Shown here piece after piece: positions 6,404 to 14,283 of a DNA stretch of 29,516 bases; position 1 is the first letter of the stretch, and each line of letters opens with the position of its first letter. The position numbers and the translations under genes are program-made. A model generated the notes under the pieces. The model saw only the letters and a list, made by a program, of their open reading frames with translations, was not told the origin of the DNA and did not search any database. This stretch comes from an uncultured Ruminococcus sp. GTDB lineage: Bacteria; Bacillota; Clostridia; Oscillospirales; Ruminococcaceae. The stretch is taken from contig CALANW010000160.1 in the NCBI GenBank assembly GCA_937926145.1, positions 1 through 29,516 of the forward strand. The letters are read 5' to 3'.

Positions 6404-8818
6404 ATGGCAAAATTTGAAGCCGGTATGGAATCAATGGTTGATGTGTACATATTTGAAACCACTTCCTTACTCGAACAGCTTGACCAGATACTTATGAAGA
6501 CCGAGAGTGAGCATTCATTCTCGACCGAAGAGATCAACGAAATTTTCCGAACGATGCATACGATAAAGGGCTCGTCTGCGATGATGGGTCTTGACAATAT
6601 GTCCAAGCTTGCGCACAGCATCGAGGATATGTTCTATGTTATCCGCGAGGAAAACCCCGTTATCTCCGATATGAACGCACTTTACGATATCCTTTTCTCA
6701 GCGTCCGACCTCCTCAAAGCTGAGATAGAACTCATTCAGGAGGACGAATACACACCGACTGACTTCACAGCGATAATGCAGAAGATCGAAGCTTTTGCTG
6801 CTGCACTTAAAGGCGGTGCTGATGCACCTGCGGCTTCGGCTGCTCCGACAGCTGCCCCTGCTCCTGCTGCTCCCGCTCCTGCGCAGACAAGCGCACCTGC
6901 CGCTGCATCGGTCGCTGACGGTGACCTTACGACCGTACAGGTAACTTTCGACGATGACTGCAAAATGGAAAATCTCCGTGCGCTCCTCGTTGTAAACAAA
7001 ATCGCAGAGGACTGCGAAAAGCTTGAATATATCCCTGCTGACATTGAAACCAACCCAGAAACCGCAAAGGATATCATCGAAAACGGCTTTATCATAAAGT
7101 TCAAGCCTTCTTCCGATATGGATATCGACAGCGTTATCAGTCTTATCGGCGAATGTTCCAACGTAAAATCTTATCACATAACCGAAAGAGGCAGAGTTGT
7201 AGAGCTCGTTGGAAAGATCAATGTCAAGGTAACGTTTGAGGAAGACTGCAAGATGGAAAATCTCCGTGCGCTCATCGTTATCAACAATATCAAGGACAAG
7301 TGCAAGTCGATCTCCTACGAGCCTGCGGATATCGAAGAAAATTCCGCAACCGCACAGACTATCATCGACAACGGCTTTATGATACACTTTGAAGCGGACG
7401 ACCCCAAGGGCGTTATCCGCGCAATAAACGGCAGTCCAAATGTAAAATGCTGCGAGATACTTTCCTCCGACAGCACTCCTGCCGCTGCACCTGCCGCAGC
7501 TCCCGCACAGACCGCTCCGACAGCCGCACCTGCACAGGCAGCCGCTCCCACACCTGCACCTGCCGCAAAACCTGCCGCACAGCCTGAGAAGAAATCCGTT
7601 GAGCAGATCAACAATATGCTCGGCAACAAGGGTTCGGGTGCAAAGCAGTCGCTTATTTCCGTAAACCTCAACAAGCTCGATACGCTCCTTGACCTCGTAG
7701 GCGAAATTGTTATCACTGAAGCTATGGTAACTTCCAACCCCGACTTAAAGGGACTTCGTCTTGATAACTTCCAGAAATCCGCACGTCAGCTCAGAAAGCT
7801 CAACTCCGAACTTCAGGACACTGTTATGTCGATACGAATGGTTCCTATTTCGGGCGCGTTCAACAAGATGACCCGTATCGTCCGTGATATGAAGGTCAAG
7901 CTCGGCAAGGATGTTGACCTTGTATTTGAGGGCGAAGAAACAGAAGTGGACAAGTCCATTATCGACCAGCTCAACGACCCTCTCATGCACATGGTAAGAA
8001 ACTCTATGGACCACGGCATCGAGGACAACGTTCAGGACAGAATCGCAAGAGGCAAGCCTGCAAAGGGCAAGATAACCCTTTCCGCATACAATTCCTCGAA
8101 CGAAGTCATCATCGTTGTTGCCGATGACGGCGCGGGCATCAATGCTCAGAAAGTCATTGAAAAGGCTGAAAAGAACGGACTTCTTACAAAGCCGGTCAGT
8201 GAATATACTGATAAAGAAATATACAATATGATAATGCTCCCCGGCTTCTCCACCAACGATCAGGTCACCGAATATTCGGGCAGAGGCGTTGGAATGGACG
8301 TTGTTAAGAAGAACATCGAAAAGGTCGGCGGCTCGGTTTCCGTTGACTCCAAGTGGGGAGAGGGAAGCCAGTTCATCATCAAGATCCCGCTCTCACTCTC
8401 CATTGTTGACGGTATGGAAGTTTCCGTTGGTCAGTCTATCTTCACTATCCCGATAAATTCTATCAGAGAATCCTTCAAGGTAAAGCCTAACCAGCTTATC
8501 AAGGACACCGACGGCAAGGAAATGATAATGATAAGAGGCGAGTGCTTCCCGCTTATCAGACTTTATGATATCTATGACCTTGAACCGAAGACTACAGATC
8601 TTTACGAGGGCATCGTTATCCTCGCCGAAACTGAGGGCAAGTGCGCCTGCATCTTCGCCGATGAGCTTATCGGTGAACAGCAGGTCGTTGTTAAGCCGTT
8701 CTCCTCGCTTCTCAATAACTTCAACGTTAAGCAGAATGGTATGGCAGGCTGTTCTATCCTCGGTGACGGTTCTATCACTATCATTCTCGATATTGCAAAT
8801 ATCCTTGGCGGATTTTGA
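6404..8818 (+). CDS. cheA: Chemotaxis histidine kinase CheA with two P2 domains
   Basis: 804 aa, the kinase that links receptor arrays to CheY and CheB. P1 (1-130) has the phosphoryl-accepting His52 in TMHTIKGSSAMMG. An Ala/Pro-rich linker (139-170) leads to a P2 CheY-binding domain (176-262), directly followed by a second, similar P2 (271-355). A second Ala/Pro linker (357-395) precedes P3 dimerisation (about 414-480), the P4 ATPase with N-box HMVRNSMDHG (529-538), G1 ADDGAGI (573-579) and G2 SGRGVGMD (625-632), and a CheW-like P5 (about 665-804). The ATG at 6404 follows AGGTAGGTG and gives the usual P1 start; the upstream TTG extension (6314) has no domain support. First gene of cheA-cheW-cheR-cheB. 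Confidence 0.97.
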   Translation: MAKFEAGMESMVDVYIFETTSLLEQLDQILMKTESEHSFSTEEINEIFRTMHTIKGSSAMMGLDNMSKLAHSIEDMFYVIREENPVISDMNALYDILFSASDLLKAEIELIQEDEYTPTDFTAIMQKIEAFAAALKGGADAPAASAAPTAAPAPAAPAPAQTSAPAAASVADGDLTTVQVTFDDDCKMENLRALLVVNKIAEDCEKLEYIPADIETNPETAKDIIENGFIIKFKPSSDMDIDSVISLIGECSNVKSYHITERGRVVELVGKINVKVTFEEDCKMENLRALIVINNIKDKCKSISYEPADIEENSATAQTIIDNGFMIHFEADDPKGVIRAINGSPNVKCCEILSSDSTPAAAPAAAPAQTAPTAAPAQAAAPTPAPAAKPAAQPEKKSVEQINNMLGNKGSGAKQSLISVNLNKLDTLLDLVGEIVITEAMVTSNPDLKGLRLDNFQKSARQLRKLNSELQDTVMSIRMVPISGAFNKMTRIVRDMKVKLGKDVDLVFEGEETEVDKSIIDQLNDPLMHMVRNSMDHGIEDNVQDRIARGKPAKGKITLSAYNSSNEVIIVVADDGAGINAQKVIEKAEKNGLLTKPVSEYTDKEIYNMIMLPGFSTNDQVTEYSGRGVGMDVVKKNIEKVGGSVSVDSKWGEGSQFIIKIPLSLSIVDGMEVSVGQSIFTIPINSIRESFKVKPNQLIKDTDGKEMIMIRGECFPLIRLYDIYDLEPKTTDLYEGIVILAETEGKCACIFADELIGEQQVVVKPFSSLLNNFNVKQNGMAGCSILGDGSITIILDIANILGGF

Positions 8819-8891
8819 TCCAAGCCGTATCTGAATGGCATACGGGCTGCCTTATGCATCCGCCCGAATAACTCAAAGGAAGATGAATAAA

Positions 8892-9365
8892 ATGAGCGAT
8901 GAAATTTATACCGCCGATAAGAAAAAGACCTTTACCGCTGACGGAACGGAGATACTTTTCTTCACTATCGGCGAAAAAACATACGGAATTGAGATCGAGT
9001 TCATCAACGAGATCATCAGCATTGAACAGATAACAGTCGTTCCGAAGATACCCGATTACATAAAGGGCGTTATCAACCTCCGCGGTAAGATAGTCCCTGT
9101 TATCAGCATCAGAAAGCGCTTCGGAATGGAGGAGATCCCTTACGATGACAGAACTTGCATCATCGTTCTCGAATTCGAGAGCGGCGAGCAGGTGGGTGTT
9201 ATTGTTGACCGCGTTCAGGAAGTTATCGTTGCCGACAAGAATATTATCAGCAAAGTTCCCGACAGCAAGAACGTTAACGCCAACCACTATATCAAGAGCA
9301 TTATCAACTTCGAGGACGAGATAAAGCTTCTTCTCGATTGTCATAAGCTCGTTGCAAATGAATAA
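8892..9365 (+). CDS. cheW: Chemotaxis coupling protein CheW
   Basis: 157 aa, a single CheW SH3-like domain that bridges CheA P5 and the receptors. It shows the family pattern LFFTIGEKTYGIEIEFINEI, the IPDYIKGVINLRGKIVPVI core near residues 49-67, GVIVDRVQEV and a final INFEDEIKLLLD strand. The ATG at 8892 is chosen because AAAGGA lies 11 nt upstream; the ATG at 8883 is only 2 nt from it. A small CCGTAT...ATACGG hairpin lies in the 73-nt gap after cheA. The short N-terminal extension (about 18 residues) before the domain is unremarkable. Confidence 0.96.
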   Translation: MSDEIYTADKKKTFTADGTEILFFTIGEKTYGIEIEFINEIISIEQITVVPKIPDYIKGVINLRGKIVPVISIRKRFGMEEIPYDDRTCIIVLEFESGEQVGVIVDRVQEVIVADKNIISKVPDSKNVNANHYIKSIINFEDEIKLLLDCHKLVANE

Positions 9366-9421
9366 TATTCATTATGAATAACATTCATTACGAATAAAAT
9401 TTTTTATGGAGCAAAAATAAA

Positions 9422-10243
9422 ATGCTGCTTAAACTTACAGATGATGATTTTTACCGTCTTGTAGATTTTATGAAAAAAAACTACGGGATAAATCTTGAAA
9501 AGAAAAGAGTTCTTATCGAGGGCAGACTTTCAAATACAGTCACCTCCAGAGGCTTCAAAAGCTTCAAGGAATTCATCGATTTTGCCTTTGCCGACAAAAC
9601 GGGAAAGGAAACGATGCAGCTTGTCAACAAGCTGACCACTAATCACACATATTTTATGCGTGAACCCGAGCATTTTGAGTATCTCAAAACAACGCTTCTG
9701 CCTTATTTTGAAAAGACGAACAAGGATAAAACGCTCAATGTATGGTGTGCCGCTTCGTCCACGGGTCAAGAGCCGTACACCCTTGCGATGACGATAGATG
9801 AATACTTCGCAGGCAAGGGTTGGGTGATACGCATACTTGCGACCGACCTTGACACCGACGTTCTCGCGGCTGCTTCTTCGGGAGTTTACACCGCCGACCA
9901 GATGAAAGACGTTCCCGCGGTTTGGGTGACGAAATATTTCACCAAGCTCGATGCGAATACCTATCAGGCATCGGATAAGCTCCGCAAAATGATCGAATTC
10001 CGCCAGTTCAATCTTATGGATAAGATACCCGTCGGAAGAAAATACGATCTCATAAGCTGCCGAAACGTTATGATCTATTTTGAAATGGACACGAAGAATG
10101 CTCTTGTTGAACGATTCTACGATGTTACCAAAGAGGGCGGCTATCTCTATGTCGGACACGCGGAGAGCGTAGGAAAAGGCACACGCTACACCTACATCAA
10201 GCCTGCCGTTTACAGAAAAATAAGCAGCGACAAAAAGGTATGA
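9422..10243 (+). CDS. cheR: Chemoreceptor glutamate methyltransferase CheR
   Basis: 273 aa. It methylates receptor glutamates with S-adenosylmethionine during adaptation. The N-terminal helical domain (1-75) is followed by the diagnostic NHTYFMREPEHFEYL, the SAM-binding VWCAASSTGQEPYTLAM, ATDLDTDVL, and ISCRNVMIYF. No C-terminal NWETF-binding peptide or TPR region is seen. Its ribosome site GGAGC lies about 10 nt before the ATG. It is 56 nt after cheW, and the gap contains a short ATTCAT/ATGAAT palindrome. Confidence 0.96.
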   Translation: MLLKLTDDDFYRLVDFMKKNYGINLEKKRVLIEGRLSNTVTSRGFKSFKEFIDFAFADKTGKETMQLVNKLTTNHTYFMREPEHFEYLKTTLLPYFEKTNKDKTLNVWCAASSTGQEPYTLAMTIDEYFAGKGWVIRILATDLDTDVLAAASSGVYTADQMKDVPAVWVTKYFTKLDANTYQASDKLRKMIEFRQFNLMDKIPVGRKYDLISCRNVMIYFEMDTKNALVERFYDVTKEGGYLYVGHAESVGKGTRYTYIKPAVYRKISSDKKV

Positions 10244-10273
10244 ACGGTTTGAAGCCATTCATAAATATATTCT

Positions 10274-11386
10274 ATGAGTATTAAAAAGAAAAAACTGATA
10301 ATCGTCGATGATTCGCGGCTTTTTCGCGAAGCGCTCGCGCAGAAGCTGTCTGAGAGCCGCTCGCTCGAAGTAGTTGGGACTGCAAGCGATGCTTTTGAGG
10401 CGAAGGATATGGTTGCCGAACTGAAGCCCGATGTTATGGTGATTGACGTTGAAATGCCGAAAATGAACGGTTTTGAATTCGTCAAGGAGCTTATGTCGCA
10501 GTACCCTGTACCGTGCATAATGGTGACATCGAACGTGAATTTCTCCGAAGACGATGCCAAAAAGGCTGGCGCGGCGGATTTTATGCTCAAACCGAGCCGA
10601 AATAACGAGTTCGGAACGTTTGCAAGCATTATTGCGACCAAGGCTATCATTGCGGCAGGAAATCCTGCAAATTACAAGAAAAGAACTGTGCCAACAGGGG
10701 CAGACGGACTTTCCGTTCCGCTCGATCATACTGCAAATGCGCTGAAAAAAGCCGTGCCGGAGCTGCCCGACAAGGCTGATATAGCAATGCTCGACAAGCG
10801 CGCCGCAGAGGGTTACGTTGTGGCGCTCGGCGCTTCAACGGGAGGAACGGACGCGCTCGAATGTGTTATAAAAGCGTTCCCCGACAATATGCCGCCCGTT
10901 GTTGTCGTTCAGCATATGCCGCCCGTTTTCACGCGAATGTATGCGGAGCGGCTCGACAAGAGCTGCGCTGTCCGTGTGCGTGAGGCGTTCGACGGCGCAA
11001 GAGTAACGCAGGGTGACTGCATAATCGGAGCAGGCGGAGTTCAGCTTGAACTGAAAAAGGACGCAAAGGGCTACTATGTGAAGTGCTATGAGGGCGAAAA
11101 GGTATCGGGACACTGCCCATCGGTAGATGTTCTGTTCCGCAGCGTTGCCGAAACGGTCGGCGCAAAGACTGCGGCTGCGCTTCTCACCGGAATGGGTGCT
11201 GACGGCGCACAAGGTCTGCTGAAGATACATCAAAAAGGCGCTTACACGATAGGTCAGGACAAGGAAAGCTGCGTTGTTTACGGTATGCCTATGGAAGCAT
11301 ACAAGCTCGGTGCTTGCACGGAGCAGCTGCCGCTCTCAAAGATAGGCGCAGCGCTCGTTCACAAGCTTGCGACGGGGTGGAAATAG
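10274..11386 (+). CDS. cheB: Chemotaxis response regulator methylesterase CheB
   Basis: 370 aa. The receiver domain (about 7-125) has the acidic pair Asp12/Asp13, phospho-acceptor Asp58 in VIDVEMPKMNG and Lys106. A linker (about 126-180) leads to the CheB methylesterase domain with catalytic Ser188 in GASTGGT, His213 in VVQHMPP and Asp310 in GMGADGA. It removes methyl groups from receptors after phosphorylation by CheA. The ATG is 30 nt after the cheR stop. No good Shine-Dalgarno is visible, and the gap can fold as ATGAA.GG/CC.TTCAT, so expression may depend on coupling to cheR. Last gene of the che block; no cheY, cheC or cheD follows. Confidence 0.96.
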   Translation: MSIKKKKLIIVDDSRLFREALAQKLSESRSLEVVGTASDAFEAKDMVAELKPDVMVIDVEMPKMNGFEFVKELMSQYPVPCIMVTSNVNFSEDDAKKAGAADFMLKPSRNNEFGTFASIIATKAIIAAGNPANYKKRTVPTGADGLSVPLDHTANALKKAVPELPDKADIAMLDKRAAEGYVVALGASTGGTDALECVIKAFPDNMPPVVVVQHMPPVFTRMYAERLDKSCAVRVREAFDGARVTQGDCIIGAGGVQLELKKDAKGYYVKCYEGEKVSGHCPSVDVLFRSVAETVGAKTAAALLTGMGADGAQGLLKIHQKGAYTIGQDKESCVVYGMPMEAYKLGACTEQLPLSKIGAALVHKLATGWK

Positions 11387-11551
11387 CAGGGAAGCCCCTG
11401 CGGGCAGTTCGCGCCACGCTCCGCTTTGCTGCGCTCGTTTTTGCGTAAAATGAGTTTGTGATCGCGAAGAGGTATCTCTTATTGACGTTTTGACAAACAA
11501 GAATTTAAGCCATACAAAATCGTAATCGTTTGGTTTTGTACGGCAAAAAAC

Positions 11552-11583
11552 AGCCGCATATCCCGTTAAAAGGATATGCGGCT
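11552..11583. terminator. Bidirectional intrinsic terminator
   Basis: GCCGCATATCC and GGATATGCGGC form an 11-bp stem with an 8-nt loop. On the plus strand TTGATTTTT follows (end of the che operon). On the minus strand TGTTTTTTG follows (end of the acidic protein gene). A further hairpin, CCATACAAAA/TTTTGTACGG, lies at 11510-11543. Confidence 0.85.
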
Positions 11584-11601
11584 TGATTTTTGCAAAAAAG
11601 C

Positions 11602-11892
11602 TTAGAAATCTTCGCTTGCGGGAGCTTCGTCTTCTGCTTCGGGAGCAGGAGCAGCTGCAGGCTCATCGGAATCGAGCTTGTCAAGCTCTTCGGGTGTTTC
11701 TGCGGAATCGCATGAGCTGCAAGAGCAGTCACAATCGTCATCGCAGTCATCGCCGAAGTACATCTCATCATCATCGTCATAATCGTAATCGTACTGTTCA
11801 AGCTCTTCGTGCTTCTTCATTGCATAAACAGCGGCTGCTGCGCCTGCTGCTGCGGAAACCAATGCGAGAAATGCTGCACCGAGTCCTTTCAT
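11602..11892 (-). CDS. Small acidic, Cys/Asp-rich membrane-anchored protein
   Basis: 96 aa. The N-terminus (residues 3-24) is a small-residue hydrophobic helix (FLALVSAAAGAAAAVYAM), followed by a charged hinge (KKHEELEQ), a Tyr/Asp block (33-47) and a cysteine cluster: Cys50, 54, 56, 58 and 61 in an Asp-rich context. The tail is Ala/Pro/Glu-rich. The start at 11892 is chosen because AAAGGAG lies just upstream and the membrane helix begins there; the longer frame has no support. It has its own promoter (11959-11987) and terminator. The overall shape recalls YtxH-like anchors, but the Cys/Asp cluster is distinctive and could bind metal; this is speculative. Confidence 0.75.
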   Translation of the reverse strand: MKGLGAAFLALVSAAAGAAAAVYAMKKHEELEQYDYDYDDDDEMYFGDDCDDDCDCSCSSCDSAETPEELDKLDSDEPAAAPAPEAEDEAPASEDF

Positions 11893-11958
11893 ATTAAACA
11901 ACTCCTTTATATTGTCATGATTAAACGGCAGGATTGTACACCTGTCTATATATTTAAT

Positions 11959-11987
11959 ATTATAACACATAAGCTTTAAAAATACAA
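11959..11987 (-). promoter_or_regulatory. Promoter of the acidic protein gene
   Basis: On the minus strand: TTGTAT (11982-11987), 17-nt spacer, perfect TATAAT (11959-11964). It lies about 65 nt upstream of the ATG. Confidence 0.75.
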
Positions 11988-12155
11988 CATTTTTTCGGGA
12001 TAATGGCAAATTATTTTTATTCAAATTGTGATTGTTCGACATAATTATACAATTTGTAATAAGAAATATAGTTCTGAATTTATCTCTATGATAAAATATT
12101 TCAGACGGGGCACAATATTCCGAATTATAATGAAAATTGAGGTGATTTTATAAAA

Positions 12156-12199
12156 AACAGACTTGTTTTCATTGATAATACGTTGAAAACAAGTCTGTT
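12156..12199 (-). terminator. Strong terminator of the nifS-iscU operon
   Basis: A perfect 16-bp stem (AACAGACTTGTTTTCA and its complement) with a 12-nt loop. On the minus strand it is followed by TTTTTTATAAAA. It ends transcription coming from iscU, about 135 nt beyond its stop codon. Confidence 0.85.
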
Positions 12200-12242
12200 C
12201 GGTTACTGTATTGCCTTACACAACCCCAAAAGTGTATTTAAC

Positions 12243-12263
12243 GGACGGATATAGAATCCGTCC
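12243..12263. repeat. Palindromic intergenic repeat, copy 1
   Basis: GGACGGAT, a 5-nt loop ATAGA, then ATCCGTCC. It is the reverse-orientation relative of 19763-19783. Both copies share the arm core CGGAT, the loop and an adjacent TCGTAGG flank. Confidence 0.7.
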
Positions 12264-12297
12264 TACGATTTTCATTGTAGATATACGGAGTAAAAAT

Positions 12298-12330
12298 AAT
12301 TCCGCATTCCGAATTCCTAATTCCGAATTT
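12298..12330. repeat. (TTCGGAA)n heptamer repeat after iscU
   Basis: Four to five degenerate heptamers beginning a few nucleotides after the iscU stop codon on the minus strand. One unit has drifted to TTAGGAA and another to TGCGGAA. Confidence 0.7.
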
Positions 12331-12334
12331 ATTA

Positions 12335-12775
12335 TTACTCGTCTGTCGGGAGATCGTGAAGATCGCAGTGTTCGGACTGCTTGCCGAGGATAGGCTCGGG
12401 GTCTACGCCCTTGCGCTTGTAATAGTCGGTGAGTGCGGAACGTACTGCCTGCTCTGCGAGAACGGAGCAGTGTATCTTCTGCGGCGGAAGTCCCTCGAGG
12501 GCTTCAACAACTGCCTTGTTTGTAAGGCTGAGGGCGTTGTCGATAGACTTGCCCTTTATCATCTCGGTTGCGATAGAAGATGTTGCAACTGCTGCGCCGC
12601 AGCCGAATGTCTTGAACTTACAGTCGGTGATTGTATCTCCGTCAACCTTGATGTACATTTTCATAATATCGCCGCACTTTGCGTTGCCAACTTCGCCAAC
12701 GCCGTCAGCATCGGGGATTTCGCCAACATTTCTTGGGTTTGCGAAATGATCCATTACTTTATCGCTGTATAACAT
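12335..12775 (-). CDS. iscU: Fe-S cluster assembly scaffold IscU/NifU-N
   Basis: 146 aa. It builds transient Fe-S clusters from sulfur delivered by the cysteine desulfurase. The three ligand cysteines are present: Cys34 in NAKCGD (with Asp36), Cys59 in FGCGAA and Cys103 in IHCSVLAEQA. The C-terminal tail after residue 115 (KRKGVDPEPILGKQSEH) is typical of the NifU-like scaffold of Clostridia, where nifS-nifU pairs are the usual arrangement. AAGGAGGT precedes the ATG. It lies 21 nt after the desulfurase gene. Confidence 0.95.
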   Translation of the reverse strand: MLYSDKVMDHFANPRNVGEIPDADGVGEVGNAKCGDIMKMYIKVDGDTITDCKFKTFGCGAAVATSSIATEMIKGKSIDNALSLTNKAVVEALEGLPPQKIHCSVLAEQAVRSALTDYYKRKGVDPEPILGKQSEHCDLHDLPTDE

Positions 12776-12796
12776 AAAAATTTACCTCCTTGATAA

Positions 12797-14029
12797 TTAC
12801 TTTGCCGATTTGATTTCCGAAACGAACGGAAGAAGCTTCTTTGTATGCTCCTTGCCGTTTGTGATATCTTCCCAAAGCGGTGACATATTTCTAAGACGAA
12901 CGACTACTTCCTTTACGGCTTCGATGATGTAATCAGCATCTTCGTCGGTGATATCTTCGCCGAGCGAAAGACGGAGTGAGCCGTGTGCAACTTCATGAGG
13001 AAGTCCGAGTGAAAGCAGAACGTGTGAAGGGTCAAGTGAGCCCGATGTGCAGGCAGAGCCGCTCGAAGCGCATATTCCCTTGCTGTCGAGGAGGAGCAGG
13101 AGAGCTTCGCCCTCAACGCCGAGGAAAGAGATGTTTATATTTGCAGGCAGACGCTTTTCGCGGTCGCCGTTAAGTCTTGTTCCCTCGATAGTGAGGATAC
13201 CGTCGATTATCTTATTGCGTATCTTTTTGATGCGCTCGCCCTTTTCAACGATGTTTGCACAAGCATCAGTGATAGCAGTTCCAAGACCTGCGATTGCAGG
13301 AACATTCTCCGTGCCGGGGCGCTTGCCGCGTTCCTGACCGCCGCCGAAGATGAGGTTCGGCATTGGTATGCCCTTTTTAACATAGAGAAGACCGATGCCT
13401 TTCTGTGCGTGAATTTTATGACCCGAAAGGGAGAGCATATCGATGTTCTGCTCGGCAACGTTTATCGGAATATGACCTACAGCCTGTACAGCGTCGGTGT
13501 GGAAAAGAATGCCATTTTTGCAACATATCTTGCCGATCTCGGGGATGGGCTGGATAGTGCCGATCTCGTTGTTAGCATACATTATTGTAACGAGAGCTGT
13601 CTTGTCGGTGATAGCCTCGGCTACCTGTTCGGGAGTAATAACACCGTTTTCGCCTACGGGGAGGTAGGTAACGGTGAAGCCATGCTTTTCGAGGTAAGCG
13701 CAGGTATGAAGAACAGCGTGATGCTCGAAAGCTGTGGTGATGATGTGGTTCTTTCCTTTAGCGGCAAGGCGCTCTGCAGTTGCGCGGATCGCCCAGTTGT
13801 CACTTTCTGTTCCGCAGCTTGTGAAGAATATCTCACTCGGGTTGCAGCCGAGAGCGGCAGCAGCCTTTTCACGAGCCTCTTCAACGACTTTCTGTGCGTC
13901 ACGGCCGAGTTTGTAGATGCTTGACGGGTTGCCGTACTGCGTTGTGAGGAACGGCATCATAGTGTTAAGGACATTTTCGGAAACTGCCGTTGTGGCGGCG
14001 TTGTCCGCGTATATATAACGTTTTTCCAT
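12797..14029 (-). CDS. nifS: Cysteine desulfurase (NifS/IscS type)
   Basis: 410 aa, PLP-dependent, fold-type I. It converts cysteine to alanine and passes persulfide sulfur to IscU. It shows the N-terminal YADNAATT, FEHHAVLHT (PLP-stacking His103), HTDAVQA (Asp179, Gln182), the PLP lysine Lys205 in LSGHKIHAQKG and the mobile-loop catalytic Cys327 in SSGSACTSG. The intact loop marks it as a group I (NifS/IscS) enzyme, not SufS. The ATG follows AGAGGA. It is the first gene of a two-gene operon with iscU. No iscR-like regulator gene lies next to it. Confidence 0.95.
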   Translation of the reverse strand: MEKRYIYADNAATTAVSENVLNTMMPFLTTQYGNPSSIYKLGRDAQKVVEEAREKAAAALGCNPSEIFFTSCGTESDNWAIRATAERLAAKGKNHIITTAFEHHAVLHTCAYLEKHGFTVTYLPVGENGVITPEQVAEAITDKTALVTIMYANNEIGTIQPIPEIGKICCKNGILFHTDAVQAVGHIPINVAEQNIDMLSLSGHKIHAQKGIGLLYVKKGIPMPNLIFGGGQERGKRPGTENVPAIAGLGTAITDACANIVEKGERIKKIRNKIIDGILTIEGTRLNGDREKRLPANINISFLGVEGEALLLLLDSKGICASSGSACTSGSLDPSHVLLSLGLPHEVAHGSLRLSLGEDITDEDADYIIEAVKEVVVRLRNMSPLWEDITNGKEHTKKLLPFVSEIKSAK

Positions 14030-14088
14030 AGTATCCTCTTTTCTTTAGTATATTTATAAAGTCTATCAATTTCATAGGCTATGGCTAT

Positions 14089-14117
14089 ATTATATACTAA
14101 TTTTATCCGTAAATCAA
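14089..14117 (-). promoter_or_regulatory. Promoter of nifS-iscU
   Basis: Minus strand: TTGATT (14112-14117), 17-nt spacer, TATAAT (14089-14094). Downstream of it lies ATAGCCATAGCC followed by CTAT/ATAG half-sites (about 14064-14088), which could be an operator; no regulator is assigned. Confidence 0.75.
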
Positions 14118-14225
14118 GAGGTTTCAGAAAAAATTTTTAAATTTTTTGTTACGAACAAACTTGTTCTGTTTTTGCTGCTTTTTCAGTTATTTTTGCACAA
14201 AAGTATAGAAATTGTGGCTTTGATA

Positions 14226-14234
14226 TGATATAAT
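14226..14234 (+). promoter_or_regulatory. Extended -10 promoter of the rluA-ksgA operon
   Basis: TGATATAAT, an extended -10 element, lies about 50 nt upstream of the first ATG of the six-gene operon. A good -35 is not seen at 17 nt. Confidence 0.5.
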
Positions 14235-14283
14235 AAAATATATATGTCAAAAAAGCTTTTAAAAATCCAAAAGGCGGTCAGAT

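Noticed and set aside
6698..7387. Minus-strand frame opposite cheA
   Set aside because: Shadow of the P2-domain coding region; composition is atypical and no homology is apparent.
12156..12199. Perfect 16-bp inverted repeat as transposon ends
   Set aside because: The loop is only 12 nt and a U-tract follows on the minus strand, so an intrinsic terminator explains it better.
12356..12772. Plus-strand frame opposite iscU
   Set aside because: Shadow of iscU, which has all three cluster-ligand cysteines.
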